From Photobacterium kishitanii (GTDB lineage: Bacteria > Pseudomonadota > Gammaproteobacteria > Enterobacterales > Vibrionaceae), in assembly GCF_003026355.1 (NCBI RefSeq), contig NZ_PYON01000004.1, positions 248,001 to 312,000 of the forward strand: a DNA stretch of 64,000 nucleotides, given 5' to 3'. The notes under the pieces were generated by a model. The model was not told the DNA's origin. It ran no database searches and saw only the letters and a program-made list of their open reading frames with translations. Shown piece after piece: positions 38,078 to 46,428 of this stretch (its first letter is position 1; each line of letters starts with the position of its first letter). The position numbers were made by a program, and so were the translations under genes.

Positions 38078-38472
38078 CAGTGCTCTCCTTTTTGAATATT
38101 ATAAAGTATCAATACGTCCGTATATGGGTAATGAGTGACGAAAGCGTTCGAAAATAGGTATTTATAAAATGTTTATCAGTGATTTCGTTAGTGATAACAA
38201 AGCTTGTACTGGCAATAACTTATTTCACTGTCAGGATTAATATCATCTATTTTTGACGATTATTCAATATTTGCTAGGTTAAAAAGTGTTAACTTGTTTG
38301 TCAGATTTATACAGTTTGTCATTTTTCTTTATTTGAACGTGTAAGTTGAATCATGTGGGCAATATTTGTGCTTTTGAACGCTATTTTTAGATTGTATTAG
38401 TTATAGGTTTTACTCGTAACTCAGATTGTTTTATCGTTAATGCCATTTTTAATGTAGAAGATAAATTAGTCG
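38078..38472. other. Intergenic gap, no feature seen apart from A/T-rich promoter-like sequence
   Basis: 395 bp between the divergent AMMECR1 and glutaredoxin genes. I see no open frame, hairpin or RNA gene; both promoters should lie here. Confidence 0.5.
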
Positions 38473-38790
38473 ATGAGCAGTGAGCAAAGTTTGACAATAG
38501 AGCAGCTAAGTGAATACCAAAATGTAGTTATCACGCAGCCTAACTGTCCGTACTGTGTAAAAGCAAAAGCATTACTTGACCAACAAGGTACAGAATATTC
38601 AACATTAGTACTAGGACAACAGCTAACCAAAACCGTCATGGTTGATTTTATTCAGCATATTGCCAATGTTAATGTAAGAACTGTACCGCAGATTATTTTA
38701 GCTGGTCATTATATTGGCGGTCATGATGATTTAGTCGCATATCTTGAGCGTCAAATTGATAATAATGATTTTGATGATTTTGAATTATAA
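38473..38790 (+). CDS. Glutaredoxin
   Basis: A 105-residue glutathione-dependent thiol oxidoreductase with the active site C25-P-Y-C28, the cis-Pro in RTVPQIIL (residue ~77), and the GGHDDL glutathione-binding turn. It resembles the GrxA/GrxC dithiol class. The N-terminal 15 residues form a short extension. The terminal Asp/Glu-rich tail (DNNDFDDFEL) is unusual for the family. It leads a small unit with the Cys-rich gene after it, though a terminator-like hairpin falls between the two. Confidence 0.9.
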   Translation: MSSEQSLTIEQLSEYQNVVITQPNCPYCVKAKALLDQQGTEYSTLVLGQQLTKTVMVDFIQHIANVNVRTVPQIILAGHYIGGHDDLVAYLERQIDNNDFDDFEL

Positions 38791-38809
38791 AGTGATCCAA
38801 AAATAAACT

Positions 38810-38834
38810 AAAAAGGGTGAATAGCCCTTTTTAT
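38810..38834 (+). terminator. Hairpin terminator after the glutaredoxin gene
   Basis: AAAAAGGG, 7 bases, CCCTTTTT: perfect 8-bp arms with a T-run, 20 bases beyond the stop. Confidence 0.75.
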
Positions 38835-38858
38835 GTATTAATACTAGAGATACAGACA

Positions 38859-39065
38859 ATGAAATTAGATTTTTCGCAATTGAATAAGCAAACTAAAAAG
38901 TCATTTAGTGATCAACATGCTGTAATTAAAAAGGTTATGCAAGGTAAAATTGTTGCTTGCGAACAATGCCAACAACCTTTGGTTCTTATTACGCCGGAAC
39001 AGAGTGAGCAGCCAGGTATTGGTTGCTTAAAAGGCTGTACTTTTATCTCTCTTGAGTTTGGTTAA
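38859..39065 (+). CDS. Small Cys-rich protein of unknown function, 68 aa
   Basis: I do not recognise the family. The protein has a helical N-terminal half and a CEQC pair (~35-38), then a Cys-rich end (GCLKGCTF), four Cys suited to a small zinc finger. The ATG at 38859 gives 68 residues; an upstream in-frame start at 38817 lies inside the preceding terminator and is rejected. It follows a glutaredoxin gene by about 70 bases. Confidence 0.7.
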   Translation: MKLDFSQLNKQTKKSFSDQHAVIKKVMQGKIVACEQCQQPLVLITPEQSEQPGIGCLKGCTFISLEFG

Positions 39066-39632
39066 TCGATTTTTAGTTTTGATATTCTGAATTTTTTTGT
39101 GCGAAAAATAACCAGATTTCTTTGATTTATGCAAACTTAATAATTAATTATAGAACGTTTTTTATGGTTTGCATATCTTGCTAAGCTTTTTTATTCACGA
39201 TAAAAAGGTATGAATAAATAAAGACTTATTCACTCCTGTAATATGATAAATAATCGCAATTATTCCTTCTTTATTTATACTAAATATGACTTCTCGTATT
39301 ATTTGTAAGTATTGTCTCTAATCTATTGATTAAACATCATAAAATTAAATGTAATTTATTACTGTTGCATATAAAAAACAGTTAAAAATTTCAAATGAAC
39401 TAAAGTTGTAGCAATGGATAGTTAGAGTACAAACAAAAAGAAGATTGTTGTGATTAAAATCAATCAATAACAGTGAATATATTGATATCAGGGAAATGTC
39501 AATTTAAGCTATCTGGCTGTTTTGTCTCTCTATTGACAGTTCTCGTCTACTAATGGTTATATAATGGCGTCTCAATTTTTGTTTACATGACTAAATATTA
39601 TAGTTGAGGCGATATCTAACAGGATGTAATAA
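39066..39632. other. Long A/T-rich gap upstream of the BCCT transporter
   Basis: 567 bp with no supported gene. It contains a 7-bp inverted repeat TGAATAA-N8-TTATTCA (39211-39232) and a promoter candidate near its end. The length suggests complex control, as expected for an osmotically regulated transporter. Confidence 0.5.
39533..39562 (+). promoter_or_regulatory. Promoter candidate for the BCCT transporter
   Basis: TTGACA (39533-39538), 18 bp, TTATAT (39557-39562) with a TGG extended -10. TATAAT at 39560 would give a 21-bp spacer and is less likely. ~70 bp before the start codon. Confidence 0.5.
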
Positions 39633-41207
39633 ATGAGTAAACACGATAAATATAGTATAGATAATACGGATTACACGATTGGTCAAGATAATGTCCAAAA
39701 GTGGGGATTCGATGTGCATAACGCCGTTTTTGGTGTGAGTGCTGGACTTATAATCATTTTTTTAGTTGCGATTCTAGTTTCAGATCCAGCAACAGCGAAA
39801 GCAGCATTAGACAGCGTAAAAGGAGCGATTGTTAATCAATTTGCTTCTTTATTTATATGGGCAGGTAACTTTTTTGTCCTTTTTTGTTTAGCGTTAATTG
39901 TTTCACCTTACGGTCGTATTCGTATTGGTGGCCAAAAAGCAAAAGCAGACCATTCAACATTGTCATGGTTATCGATGCTTTTTGCTGCCGGTATGGGTAT
40001 CGGTTTAATGTTCTGGAGTGTTGCCGAGCCTGCAGCTTACTTCACTGGTTGGGGTGGCTCAACACCATTAAACGTAACACCGGGTACACCAGAAGCATTT
40101 AAAGTTGCTATGGGCGCAACGATGTACCACTGGGGTTTACACCCATGGTCAATTTATGCTGTTGTCGGTCTGTCTATGGCATTTTTCTGCTATAACAAAG
40201 GGTTGCCGCTCTCTATTCGCTCTGTGTTTTACCCTATTTTAGGCGATCGCACATGGGGTTGGGCTGGACATATCATTGATATTCTTGCTGTTTTAGCCAC
40301 ACTGTTTGGTTTGGCTACTTCATTGGGTTTAGGTGCTCAGCAAGCTGCAAGTGGTATTAACCATGTATTTGGGATGCATGGTGGTTTAGGTCTTCAAATA
40401 ACAATTATCGTTGTTGTTACTATGGCTGCTATTTATTCAGTGGTTAAGGGTATTGATTCAGGAGTTAAATTACTCAGTAACATTAATATGATCGTAGCGG
40501 TAGTGTTACTTGTTTTTGTTGCTTTGGTTGGTTTTTCCGTTTCTATGGATACTTTACCAAAAACAATTATGGGTTATATTGAAAACTTCATCCCATTAAG
40601 TGACCCTTATAATCGCCCTGATGAAAAATGGATGCATGGCTGGACAATTGTTTATTGGGCATGGTGGATTTCATGGTCACCATTTGTTGGTTCATTTATT
40701 GCTCGTATCTCAAAAGGTCGTACAGTTCGTGAATTCTTAATTGCGGTTATTATTACCCCAACGGTTGTTACGTCAGTTTGGATGTCAGTCTTTGGTGGGC
40801 AAGCAATTCATCAAATTATGGATCATATCGGTACGCTAGGTGCGAAGGGTATTACGGAAGTACCACTAGCAATGTTCCAAATGTATGATGCATTACCATT
40901 TGGTAGTATCTTATCGTTTATCTCTGTAATTCTGATTTTAGTGTTCTTTGTAACATCATCAGATTCAGGATCATTGGTTATCGACAGTATTACTGCTGGT
41001 GGTAAAATTGACGCTCCAATTCCACAACGTGTTTTTTGGGCTTCAATTGAGGGTTTGATTGCGATTGCGTTATTATGGGTTGGCGGTACGCAAGCCATTC
41101 AAGCATTGCAAGCGGGTACTATTTCAACAGCATTACCGTTTACGTTTATTTTGATTATTATGTGTATTAGCTTATTAATGGGCTTTAGAACTGAGCGTTA
41201 TAAATAA
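39633..41207 (+). CDS. BCCT family transporter (betaine/carnitine/choline type)
   Basis: An inner-membrane secondary transporter of 524 residues, about 12 transmembrane segments. Family motifs: GMGIGLMFWSVAEPAAYF, and the substrate-site HGWTIVYWAWWISWSPFVGSF split here into HGWTIVYWAWW and SWSPFVGSFIARIS. Tryptophans of the aromatic box are present. BCCT carriers take up betaine, carnitine, choline, DMSP or ectoine, usually as osmoprotectants with Na+ or H+. The substrate here is not decided by sequence. The short C-terminal tail (FRTERYK) lacks the long osmosensing tail of BetP. A terminator follows, and the 3' neighbour converges on it. Confidence 0.92.
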   Translation: MSKHDKYSIDNTDYTIGQDNVQKWGFDVHNAVFGVSAGLIIIFLVAILVSDPATAKAALDSVKGAIVNQFASLFIWAGNFFVLFCLALIVSPYGRIRIGGQKAKADHSTLSWLSMLFAAGMGIGLMFWSVAEPAAYFTGWGGSTPLNVTPGTPEAFKVAMGATMYHWGLHPWSIYAVVGLSMAFFCYNKGLPLSIRSVFYPILGDRTWGWAGHIIDILAVLATLFGLATSLGLGAQQAASGINHVFGMHGGLGLQITIIVVVTMAAIYSVVKGIDSGVKLLSNINMIVAVVLLVFVALVGFSVSMDTLPKTIMGYIENFIPLSDPYNRPDEKWMHGWTIVYWAWWISWSPFVGSFIARISKGRTVREFLIAVIITPTVVTSVWMSVFGGQAIHQIMDHIGTLGAKGITEVPLAMFQMYDALPFGSILSFISVILILVFFVTSSDSGSLVIDSITAGGKIDAPIPQRVFWASIEGLIAIALLWVGGTQAIQALQAGTISTALPFTFILIIMCISLLMGFRTERYK

Positions 41208-41244
41208 CTCATCAGTGAATTAATAGAAATAAATTTAGCGTAAT

Positions 41245-41288
41245 AAAAAGCAGCTTTCAGAATAACCTCTGAAGAGCTGCTTTTTTTA
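41245..41288. terminator. Terminator after the BCCT gene
   Basis: AGCAGCTTTCAGA pairs with TCTGAAGAGCTGCT with one bulge, A-run before and T-run after. Confidence 0.88.
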
Positions 41289-41315
41289 TAGCATCGTTTT
41301 TTGATAGTCGTAACT

Positions 41316-42065
41316 TTATTCCCAAAGCTGACTAATCGGGGTGTCAGGACTAAAGTGGTAAGCTATTTGTGCTTGTAGTAATTCAGCCGTTGCTAAAGAA
41401 TCAGTTAAAGCATGATGTGGCTGATAGGCTGGCAGACCATAACGAGAACGGCACTTTCCTAGTCGTACTGAACCTGGACGTTTGCCTTTTAATTTATTCC
41501 ACAGACCACCAAATTGTTGCTGTTGGATCGTTGCTTCAATCGCTAAGGTATCAACAACTGGAAATTGAATTCCTTCACCTAAGCGAATTTTTAAAGCTCG
41601 ATCCATAAATTGGCGTTCGATATTTTTGTAATGCACAACGACAACTTTTCCAGCGAGTGCATCTAATACGGCCTCAAGAATACGGCGTAAATCAGGTGCT
41701 TGCTGAACATCTGAGTGAGTGATGCCATGAATAACCACTGAATCTTCTTCTAATTTAACCTTAGGCTTTACTACCCAGTGTTGTGATTCGCGGCAATAAA
41801 TACGATGAAGATCAAATGGAACTAAGCCGATACTGACGATATCGTCACTGTTTGGATTAAGTCCTGTTGTTTCAAAATCAAGTGCAACAAAAGGTACCTC
41901 ACTCAGTGGCGTGTCTTCAGTAATAATACCAGCCTGATAATAAGATTTTATACGGCTATCTTGTGCTTCTAGTGCCAATGTTTTAAAACGTAAATGCCAG
42001 TTTGGTACTGGCATATTACGAACAAAATGTGCAGAGGCTGATTGTTTTGATTCATTATGAGACAT
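41316..42065 (-). CDS. DnaQ-like 3'-5' exonuclease (DNA polymerase III epsilon-type)
   Basis: A 249-residue DEDDh exonuclease with ExoI VALDFETTGLN, and ExoIII HHALTDSLATAELL. The ExoII segment reads HYKNIERQF in place of the usual HNxxFD, so Asp is replaced by Glu at that position. A ~50-residue N-terminal extension precedes the domain. Such exonucleases are commonly paired with the DUF294/CBS protein, as here: the stop of the upstream gene lies 17 bases before this start, so they form one operon. Function is unknown, with nucleotide or RNA turnover as possibilities. Confidence 0.88.
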   Translation of the reverse strand: MSHNESKQSASAHFVRNMPVPNWHLRFKTLALEAQDSRIKSYYQAGIITEDTPLSEVPFVALDFETTGLNPNSDDIVSIGLVPFDLHRIYCRESQHWVVKPKVKLEEDSVVIHGITHSDVQQAPDLRRILEAVLDALAGKVVVVHYKNIERQFMDRALKIRLGEGIQFPVVDTLAIEATIQQQQFGGLWNKLKGKRPGSVRLGKCRSRYGLPAYQPHHALTDSLATAELLQAQIAYHFSPDTPISQLWE

Positions 42066-42082
42066 TAACTGCTCTTTTTTTA

Positions 42083-43960
42083 TTAGCGTGCTGACTGATA
42101 ACGAAATTTCACAAAGTTTTGTGCTTTACTCAAAATTTGGAAGGCATCTTTGAGGTTACGTCGTTCAAAATCAGACATATTTTCAGGCTCTATACTGTTA
42201 TCTGGTTCTATGCCTGCTTCAATATCCAGAGCCTGGTGACGAATACGAACTAAAGAAATATACTCCATCGCATCACGTAAATCTTGTGCACGTCCTGGCG
42301 GTAGAATGCCGCTATCTATAATATCATCAAGACGCTCAAGAGAGTTTTGTGAACGCGAGCCAACCGCAAGCGCATGTACGCGAATTAAATCAGCTAAGGG
42401 AGCTGTACCACGGCGTTTAAGGTTAATCGAGTTATTATGTCGACCATCTTTTTCCATTACAAAATCTTTGAAAAAGCCTAATGGCGGAGTACGGTTTAGA
42501 GCATTACGTGCGAGGCAAGATAAGAAGCGAGGACTGTTACGTGCGCGACGAACAATAAAACCATTGAGTTGTTTAGCCCATTTGGTTTTACCCCATACAC
42601 CACCAAGATCAAAGAATATTGAACTGTTGAGTAATGCTACGGGTTTAGGGTTATCAATCCAGTCAGCGAAACAGTCTTCCCACTGTTGGCGTGTTTTTCG
42701 CCATTCTGGATTCGTTGCCATAATATCGCCAGTACAGTAGGTATAACCGCATTCAGCAAGCCCATCACAGACAAATTTGGCTAGTTTTTCAAAGTAGTCG
42801 TTATGTTTATCATGATTGAAATTATTATCAAGAATAATGGCATTATCTTGGTCGGTGACAATCAGTTGTTCGTCGCGAGCCATAGAACCTAAGGCAAGAA
42901 AACAGTAAGGTACAGGAGGCGGACCATACTTTTCTTCGGCGAGTTCAAGTAGGCGTTGCTTAAAGCTACGACCGATTTCGGCCATGGCACTACCTATCAT
43001 ATGAGAATTAGCATCTTCATTAACCATTCGAACAAAACAGTCTTTAACCTGCGCGGATAGTACAGTTAATTCCTCTACTGATTGCTGTTGATAGATACTA
43101 CTAACAAGTAATAGGCTATTTTGGGATTCATAACGGACAATATCAGAGACGCTAATGACTCCAACTGGGTGCTTGTTACGTAATACTGGTAAATGATGAA
43201 TGTTATAACGCAGCATGGTTAACATTGCTTCAAATACATAAGCATTATGATCGAGCGTAATCGGTTCTGCCGACATAACATCAGAGACAGGGTTTGAGGT
43301 CGAAACCCCTTGAGCTAATACTCGAGTACATAAATCACGATCGGTTATAATGCCGACTATTAAGTCATTGTCATCGTCATCGTCAATATTTGTTTCATCA
43401 CCGATCAATAATGCAGATATACCTTCTTCTGCCATTGTTTGAGCTGCTACTTGAATCGTTGCATTTTGATCAAGGATCACTGCATCACGAGTGAGTAATG
43501 TACGAACTTTAGATGTCGTTAAATCATTCTCATCATTCTGGCGGGATACGGCATGGCGTAAACGAGAACCATCATCGACTTCAACAAAGTCAGCAAAGCT
43601 ATCGTAGTCGTCGCAGAGTTTGGTAAAGAGGCTATCAGGAATACAGTAGAGTAGGGTATCTTCTAAGGCTTTTGCTGGCATTCTGACGCGATTATTCATC
43701 AATAATCCCATTTGCCCAAAAATATCACCTTCATCTAAACGGTTATATAATTCCCCTTTACGGCGGTAAACTTCAACTGCACCACTGCGAATGAGAAATA
43801 AATCATTAATACTATCACCTAAGTTTAAGATCATGCTATCTGCACGGTGATAGGCCACTTCAATCTCGATAGCTAATTCATTTAGTTGCTCTTCAGGCAG
43901 CAAATCGAAAGGTGGATATTGGCTGATAAAATTGAGTATTTCTATTTGTTCTGCTTCCAT
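42083..43960 (-). CDS. DUF294/CBS/cNMP-binding nucleotidyltransferase-like protein
   Basis: A 625-residue multi-domain protein. Residues ~10-140 form a cyclic-nucleotide-binding domain (GDSINDLFLIRSGAVEVYR, then RMPAKALEDT). ~160-290 are a CBS pair (VGIITDRDLCTRVLAQG, HHLPVLRNKHPVGVISVSDIV). From ~320 is a nucleotidyltransferase-like DUF294 domain with GSMARDEQLIVTDQDNAI, the GS...TDxD set, as in GlnD-type uridylyltransferases. A substrate or protein-modification role is inferred. It heads an operon with the exonuclease. In many relatives this pair neighbours an acetate/solute symporter (actP) and acs; here a BCCT gene lies beside it instead. Confidence 0.9.
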   Translation of the reverse strand: MEAEQIEILNFISQYPPFDLLPEEQLNELAIEIEVAYHRADSMILNLGDSINDLFLIRSGAVEVYRRKGELYNRLDEGDIFGQMGLLMNNRVRMPAKALEDTLLYCIPDSLFTKLCDDYDSFADFVEVDDGSRLRHAVSRQNDENDLTTSKVRTLLTRDAVILDQNATIQVAAQTMAEEGISALLIGDETNIDDDDDNDLIVGIITDRDLCTRVLAQGVSTSNPVSDVMSAEPITLDHNAYVFEAMLTMLRYNIHHLPVLRNKHPVGVISVSDIVRYESQNSLLLVSSIYQQQSVEELTVLSAQVKDCFVRMVNEDANSHMIGSAMAEIGRSFKQRLLELAEEKYGPPPVPYCFLALGSMARDEQLIVTDQDNAIILDNNFNHDKHNDYFEKLAKFVCDGLAECGYTYCTGDIMATNPEWRKTRQQWEDCFADWIDNPKPVALLNSSIFFDLGGVWGKTKWAKQLNGFIVRRARNSPRFLSCLARNALNRTPPLGFFKDFVMEKDGRHNNSINLKRRGTAPLADLIRVHALAVGSRSQNSLERLDDIIDSGILPPGRAQDLRDAMEYISLVRIRHQALDIEAGIEPDNSIEPENMSDFERRNLKDAFQILSKAQNFVKFRYQSAR

Positions 43961-44411
43961 ATTTCATTCCATATCAATAAAAACAGGAGCAAGGCTCCGC
44001 AGATAATAATTAGAGAGCGATAGATGTTATGTAATTATAAATAGCTATCACTTGAGGAATTGTAACCCATGCTCGAATGGAAATCATATATTGTTAGTTA
44101 TTAACAATTACAGGTGTAAGTGTTAATAATAATATTCATAGGGAAGATAGGTTGATGGTTATTGGTTATTGTCAATGAGTACTCGCGTTGATTTAAGCGA
44201 TCTAGATCGTTAAATTGATAGCACAAAATAGCGTAAAAATATTGATAGTTAGTGATATTTTATTATTAGGAATTAAACAATATTTTAAGCTGAAATAAGT
44301 GAAAATCTAGAGCATTGTAAGGATGGTGATAAAACAGAATGTATTACGCTTTTAATTAGCCAGTATCTATATACGTATTGTCATCTAGCGCTATCTATAG
44401 CGAGGGAAGAT
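43961..44411. other. Intergenic gap with a near-palindrome
   Basis: 451 bp between divergent genes, no supported gene. At 44192-44214, TTTAA-CGATCT/AGATCG-TTAAA forms a near-perfect palindrome around a perfect 12-bp core CGATCTAGATCG (44198-44209), a possible operator for the kinase gene. Confidence 0.45.
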
Positions 44412-45335
44412 ATGAAGATTGTATTTTTGGGTGAAGCATTAGTTGAGCTTAATCATTCACCTCGGCATCAAACATATGGCGGTAATATTGTTAATCGTGC
44501 TTTATACCTAGCGCGGTTAGGTGGCTCTCGTGCCATTAATGTTAGTTATGCAACCTGCATAGGTATTGAAAAGGTATCGATGAAAATGTTGCAGTGTTGG
44601 CAACGAGAAAATATCGATACTAGTTTAGTGAAATGTCTTGCAACTAAATTCCCTAATTTATGCTTTATTGAAACGGATAATCATGGTCAGCGTCATTACC
44701 ATTATTGGAATAAAGATAATGCGATGCGGTATTATTTTTCTTATGGTCCTGCATTATTAAACCATGCTCTGACTAATAATGACTATGGTGCTATTTATAT
44801 TAGCGGTGGCTGTATTGCAGTGTTAACGGATGATGATAAAACATTACTGTTAACGTTACTTGATGCACATAAAAAAAGAGGGGGTAAGGTTTATTTAGAC
44901 AATAGTTTTCGAGATGATTTATGGTCAACAAGGCAGGCACAATATTGGTATGAAAAGATCTTTCCTTATGTTGATATTGCTTTTGTTGATTTAAATGATG
45001 AAATGCGAATCTGGGGAAGTTCTCGTTATTTAACCCAACGTTATATTAAATGGGGTTGTCGTGAAGTTGTGTTTAAGCAAACAAAAAAAAATGAATGTAC
45101 AGTATGTAGCTTAGTGATTACTTCGAGTTCACTTTTAAGAGTGGCAAGTATTAAAGTGGCAGTGCAATATGGCGATCATATTGCAGATAATGCATTTGTT
45201 GCGGGGTATCTTGCTGAGAGGATAAATAAGCAAACCATCGCACAGTCATTGTTATTGGCACAAAAACTGAGCCATCGAGTGACAACATGCTCTGATGCAA
45301 TTATTCCGTCTGATTCAATGCGGGATATTATGTAG
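44412..45335 (+). CDS. KdgK-like PfkB-family carbohydrate kinase, catalytic motif altered
   Basis: A 307-residue PfkB/ribokinase-fold protein co-linear with E. coli 2-keto-3-deoxygluconate kinase (309 aa). Matches: FLGEALVELN, TYGGNIVNRALYLARLGG, DTSLVK, HYHYWNKDNAM, YLDNSFRDDLW, DIAFVDLNDE. The PfkB signature near the C-terminus (in E. coli DTTAAGDSFSAGYLA) reads YGDHIADNAFVAGYLA, so the catalytic Asp of the GD pair is Asn260 and the Gly before it is Asp. The rest of the fold is intact and the frame unbroken, so it may be an inactive or re-purposed kinase. No other KDG pathway gene is adjacent. GCGAGGGAAG precedes the ATG. The tRNA operon follows. Confidence 0.82.
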   Translation: MKIVFLGEALVELNHSPRHQTYGGNIVNRALYLARLGGSRAINVSYATCIGIEKVSMKMLQCWQRENIDTSLVKCLATKFPNLCFIETDNHGQRHYHYWNKDNAMRYYFSYGPALLNHALTNNDYGAIYISGGCIAVLTDDDKTLLLTLLDAHKKRGGKVYLDNSFRDDLWSTRQAQYWYEKIFPYVDIAFVDLNDEMRIWGSSRYLTQRYIKWGCREVVFKQTKKNECTVCSLVITSSSLLRVASIKVAVQYGDHIADNAFVAGYLAERINKQTIAQSLLLAQKLSHRVTTCSDAIIPSDSMRDIM

Positions 45336-45413
45336 TAGGTTGTATGCCATATAGTCGGAACAGTTTGTTTTGTATGTAAAATAAGCAAACAATCAGAAAA
45401 TTAAAAAATGCAG

Positions 45414-45441
45414 TTGACTCCCCCCCTGTAATCCGTACAAT
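45414..45441 (+). promoter_or_regulatory. Promoter of the tRNA operon
   Basis: TTGACT (45414-45419), 16 bp, TACAAT (45436-45441), followed by a C/G-rich discriminator-like stretch, as for stable-RNA genes. It is ~45 bp before the first tRNA. Confidence 0.75.
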
Positions 45442-45487
45442 GCATCCCATACCACGAGACATCAACGTCTTACTGGTTAGGAAATAT

Positions 45488-45561
45488 GGCGCGTTGGCAG
45501 AGTGGCTATGCAGCGGATTGCAAATCCGTGTACCTCGGTTCGACTCCGGGACGCGCCTCCA
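45488..45561 (+). tRNA. tRNA-Cys (GCA)
   Basis: 74 bases, 7-bp acceptor stem GGCGCGT/ACGCGCC, anticodon GCA at 45520-45522, encoded CCA end. Closely like E. coli cysT. Confidence 0.97.
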
Positions 45562-45572
45562 TACTTCCTCTT

Positions 45573-45648
45573 GCGACACTAGCTCAGCTGGTAGAGCGCA
45601 ACCTTGCCAAGGTTGAGGTCACGAGTTCGAACCTCGTGTGTCGCTCCA
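45573..45648 (+). tRNA. tRNA-Gly (GCC)
   Basis: 76 bases, acceptor GCGACAC/GTGTCGC, anticodon GCC at 45606-45608, TTCGA T-loop, encoded CCA. Confidence 0.97.
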
Positions 45649-45714
45649 AATTAAAAAATACGGCTAAATAGCGGTATTTATAGATGGTGTCTTACCCATC
45701 GCAAGAAATTGCGT

Positions 45715-45801
45715 GCCCTGGTGGTGGAATTGGTAGACACAAGGGATTTAAAATCCCTCGGCGTTCGCGCTGTGCCGGTTCAAGTCCGGCCCGGGGCACC
45801 A
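45715..45801 (+). tRNA. tRNA-Leu (TAA), copy 1
   Basis: 87 bases with a long variable arm, acceptor GCCCTGG/CCGGGGC, anticodon TAA at 45749-45751, encoded CCA. Like E. coli leuZ. Confidence 0.97.
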
Positions 45802-45907
45802 TCTTTTCATTTATAAGCTATAAATGAAATAGTTATTAAAAATTAAAAGGTATGGCTTTAATAGCGATATCTACAGATGGTGTCTTACCCATCGCAAGAA
45901 ATTGCGT

Positions 45908-45994
45908 GCCCTGGTGGTGGAATTGGTAGACACAAGGGATTTAAAATCCCTCGGCGTTCGCGCTGTGCCGGTTCAAGTCCGGCCCGGGGCACCA
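45908..45994 (+). tRNA. tRNA-Leu (TAA), copy 2
   Basis: Identical in sequence to copy 1, anticodon TAA at 45942-45944, encoded CCA; last gene of the operon. Confidence 0.97.
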
Positions 45995-46000
45995 TCTTTT

Positions 46001-46032
46001 AAAAAAGCTCATCATTAGATGAGCTTTTTTTT
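46001..46032 (+). terminator. Terminator of the tRNA operon
   Basis: GCTCATC, ATTA loop, GATGAGC, flanked by A-run and T-run. Confidence 0.92.
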
Positions 46033-46094
46033 CGTCTGATGATTACTGAATATATAATTGTTGATTTAATATTGATTAAAATAGTGCGTTAACA

Positions 46095-46274
46095 TTATTT
46101 ATTATCGTCATCTAAGCGAATAATGCAGTTCTTGGTAAACTCAACAGCCTCATTTGCAGTCCATTCCCCCTTAGCTTTCTCCTTTAGCTGTTTGCACCAT
46201 TTTTCGCTACCAACTGTTGGTGAGCATGCTGATAATAAAAATACAGCACCTAATAAAACTAAAATTGTTTTCAT
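46095..46274 (-). CDS. DUF3012 small lipoprotein, 59 aa
   Basis: A small open frame below usual length cut-offs. It begins MKTILVLLGAVFLLSACSP, a lipoprotein signal with Cys17. The mature segment has SEKWCKQLKEKAKGEWTAN and ends TKNCIIRLDDDNK; the W-C...W-T-A-N-E-A pattern is that of the DUF3012 family. Two Cys (27 and 50) may form a disulphide. AAAGGAT lies 7 bases before the ATG. The rest of the 46030-46430 interval has no other gene. Function unknown. Confidence 0.85.
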   Translation of the reverse strand: MKTILVLLGAVFLLSACSPTVGSEKWCKQLKEKAKGEWTANEAVEFTKNCIIRLDDDNK

Positions 46275-46428
46275 TGAAATCCTTTTTTTAGTGCATTAAG
46301 TTGAGTAATTATTTGATCATGATTACAACTAAGGTAATTTAAATCATTACCTTAGCTATTTAATACTACACTCAGTTAGGAATAACGACATTATATTTAT
46401 ACCAATGTTGTTAGCGCTAGGAGGGCGA

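Larger units (their letters stand above)
45682..46000 (+). repeat. Two identical 126-bp direct repeats, each with a hairpin spacer and tRNA-Leu
   Basis: 45682-45807 and 45875-46000 are identical base for base. The 33-bp lead of each contains a GATGG/CCATC hairpin and CGCAA-GAAA-TTGCG (GNRA tetraloop), abutting the tRNA 5' end. The pair points to a recent tandem duplication of the tRNA-Leu unit. Confidence 0.9.

Noticed and set aside
38817..39065. Longer 82-codon version of the Cys-rich protein
   Set aside because: The upstream start lies within the glutaredoxin terminator hairpin; the ATG at 38859 is more credible.
39560..39565. TATAAT as the -10 of the BCCT promoter
   Set aside because: With TTGACA it would give a 21-bp spacer; the overlapping TTATAT at 18 bp with an extended -10 is a better fit.
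42306..42740. 144-codon plus-strand frame inside the DUF294 gene
   Set aside because: Antisense shadow of the DUF294 coding sequence; Arg/Ser-rich translation typical of reversed codons.
45486..45671. Open frame over the tRNA-Cys and tRNA-Gly genes
   Set aside because: It is coincident with two well-formed tRNA genes and has no ribosome site.
45682..46000. Direct repeats considered as attachment sites of an integrated element
   Set aside because: Only 67 bp lie between the two copies and no integrase is present; a simple tandem duplication of the tRNA unit explains them.
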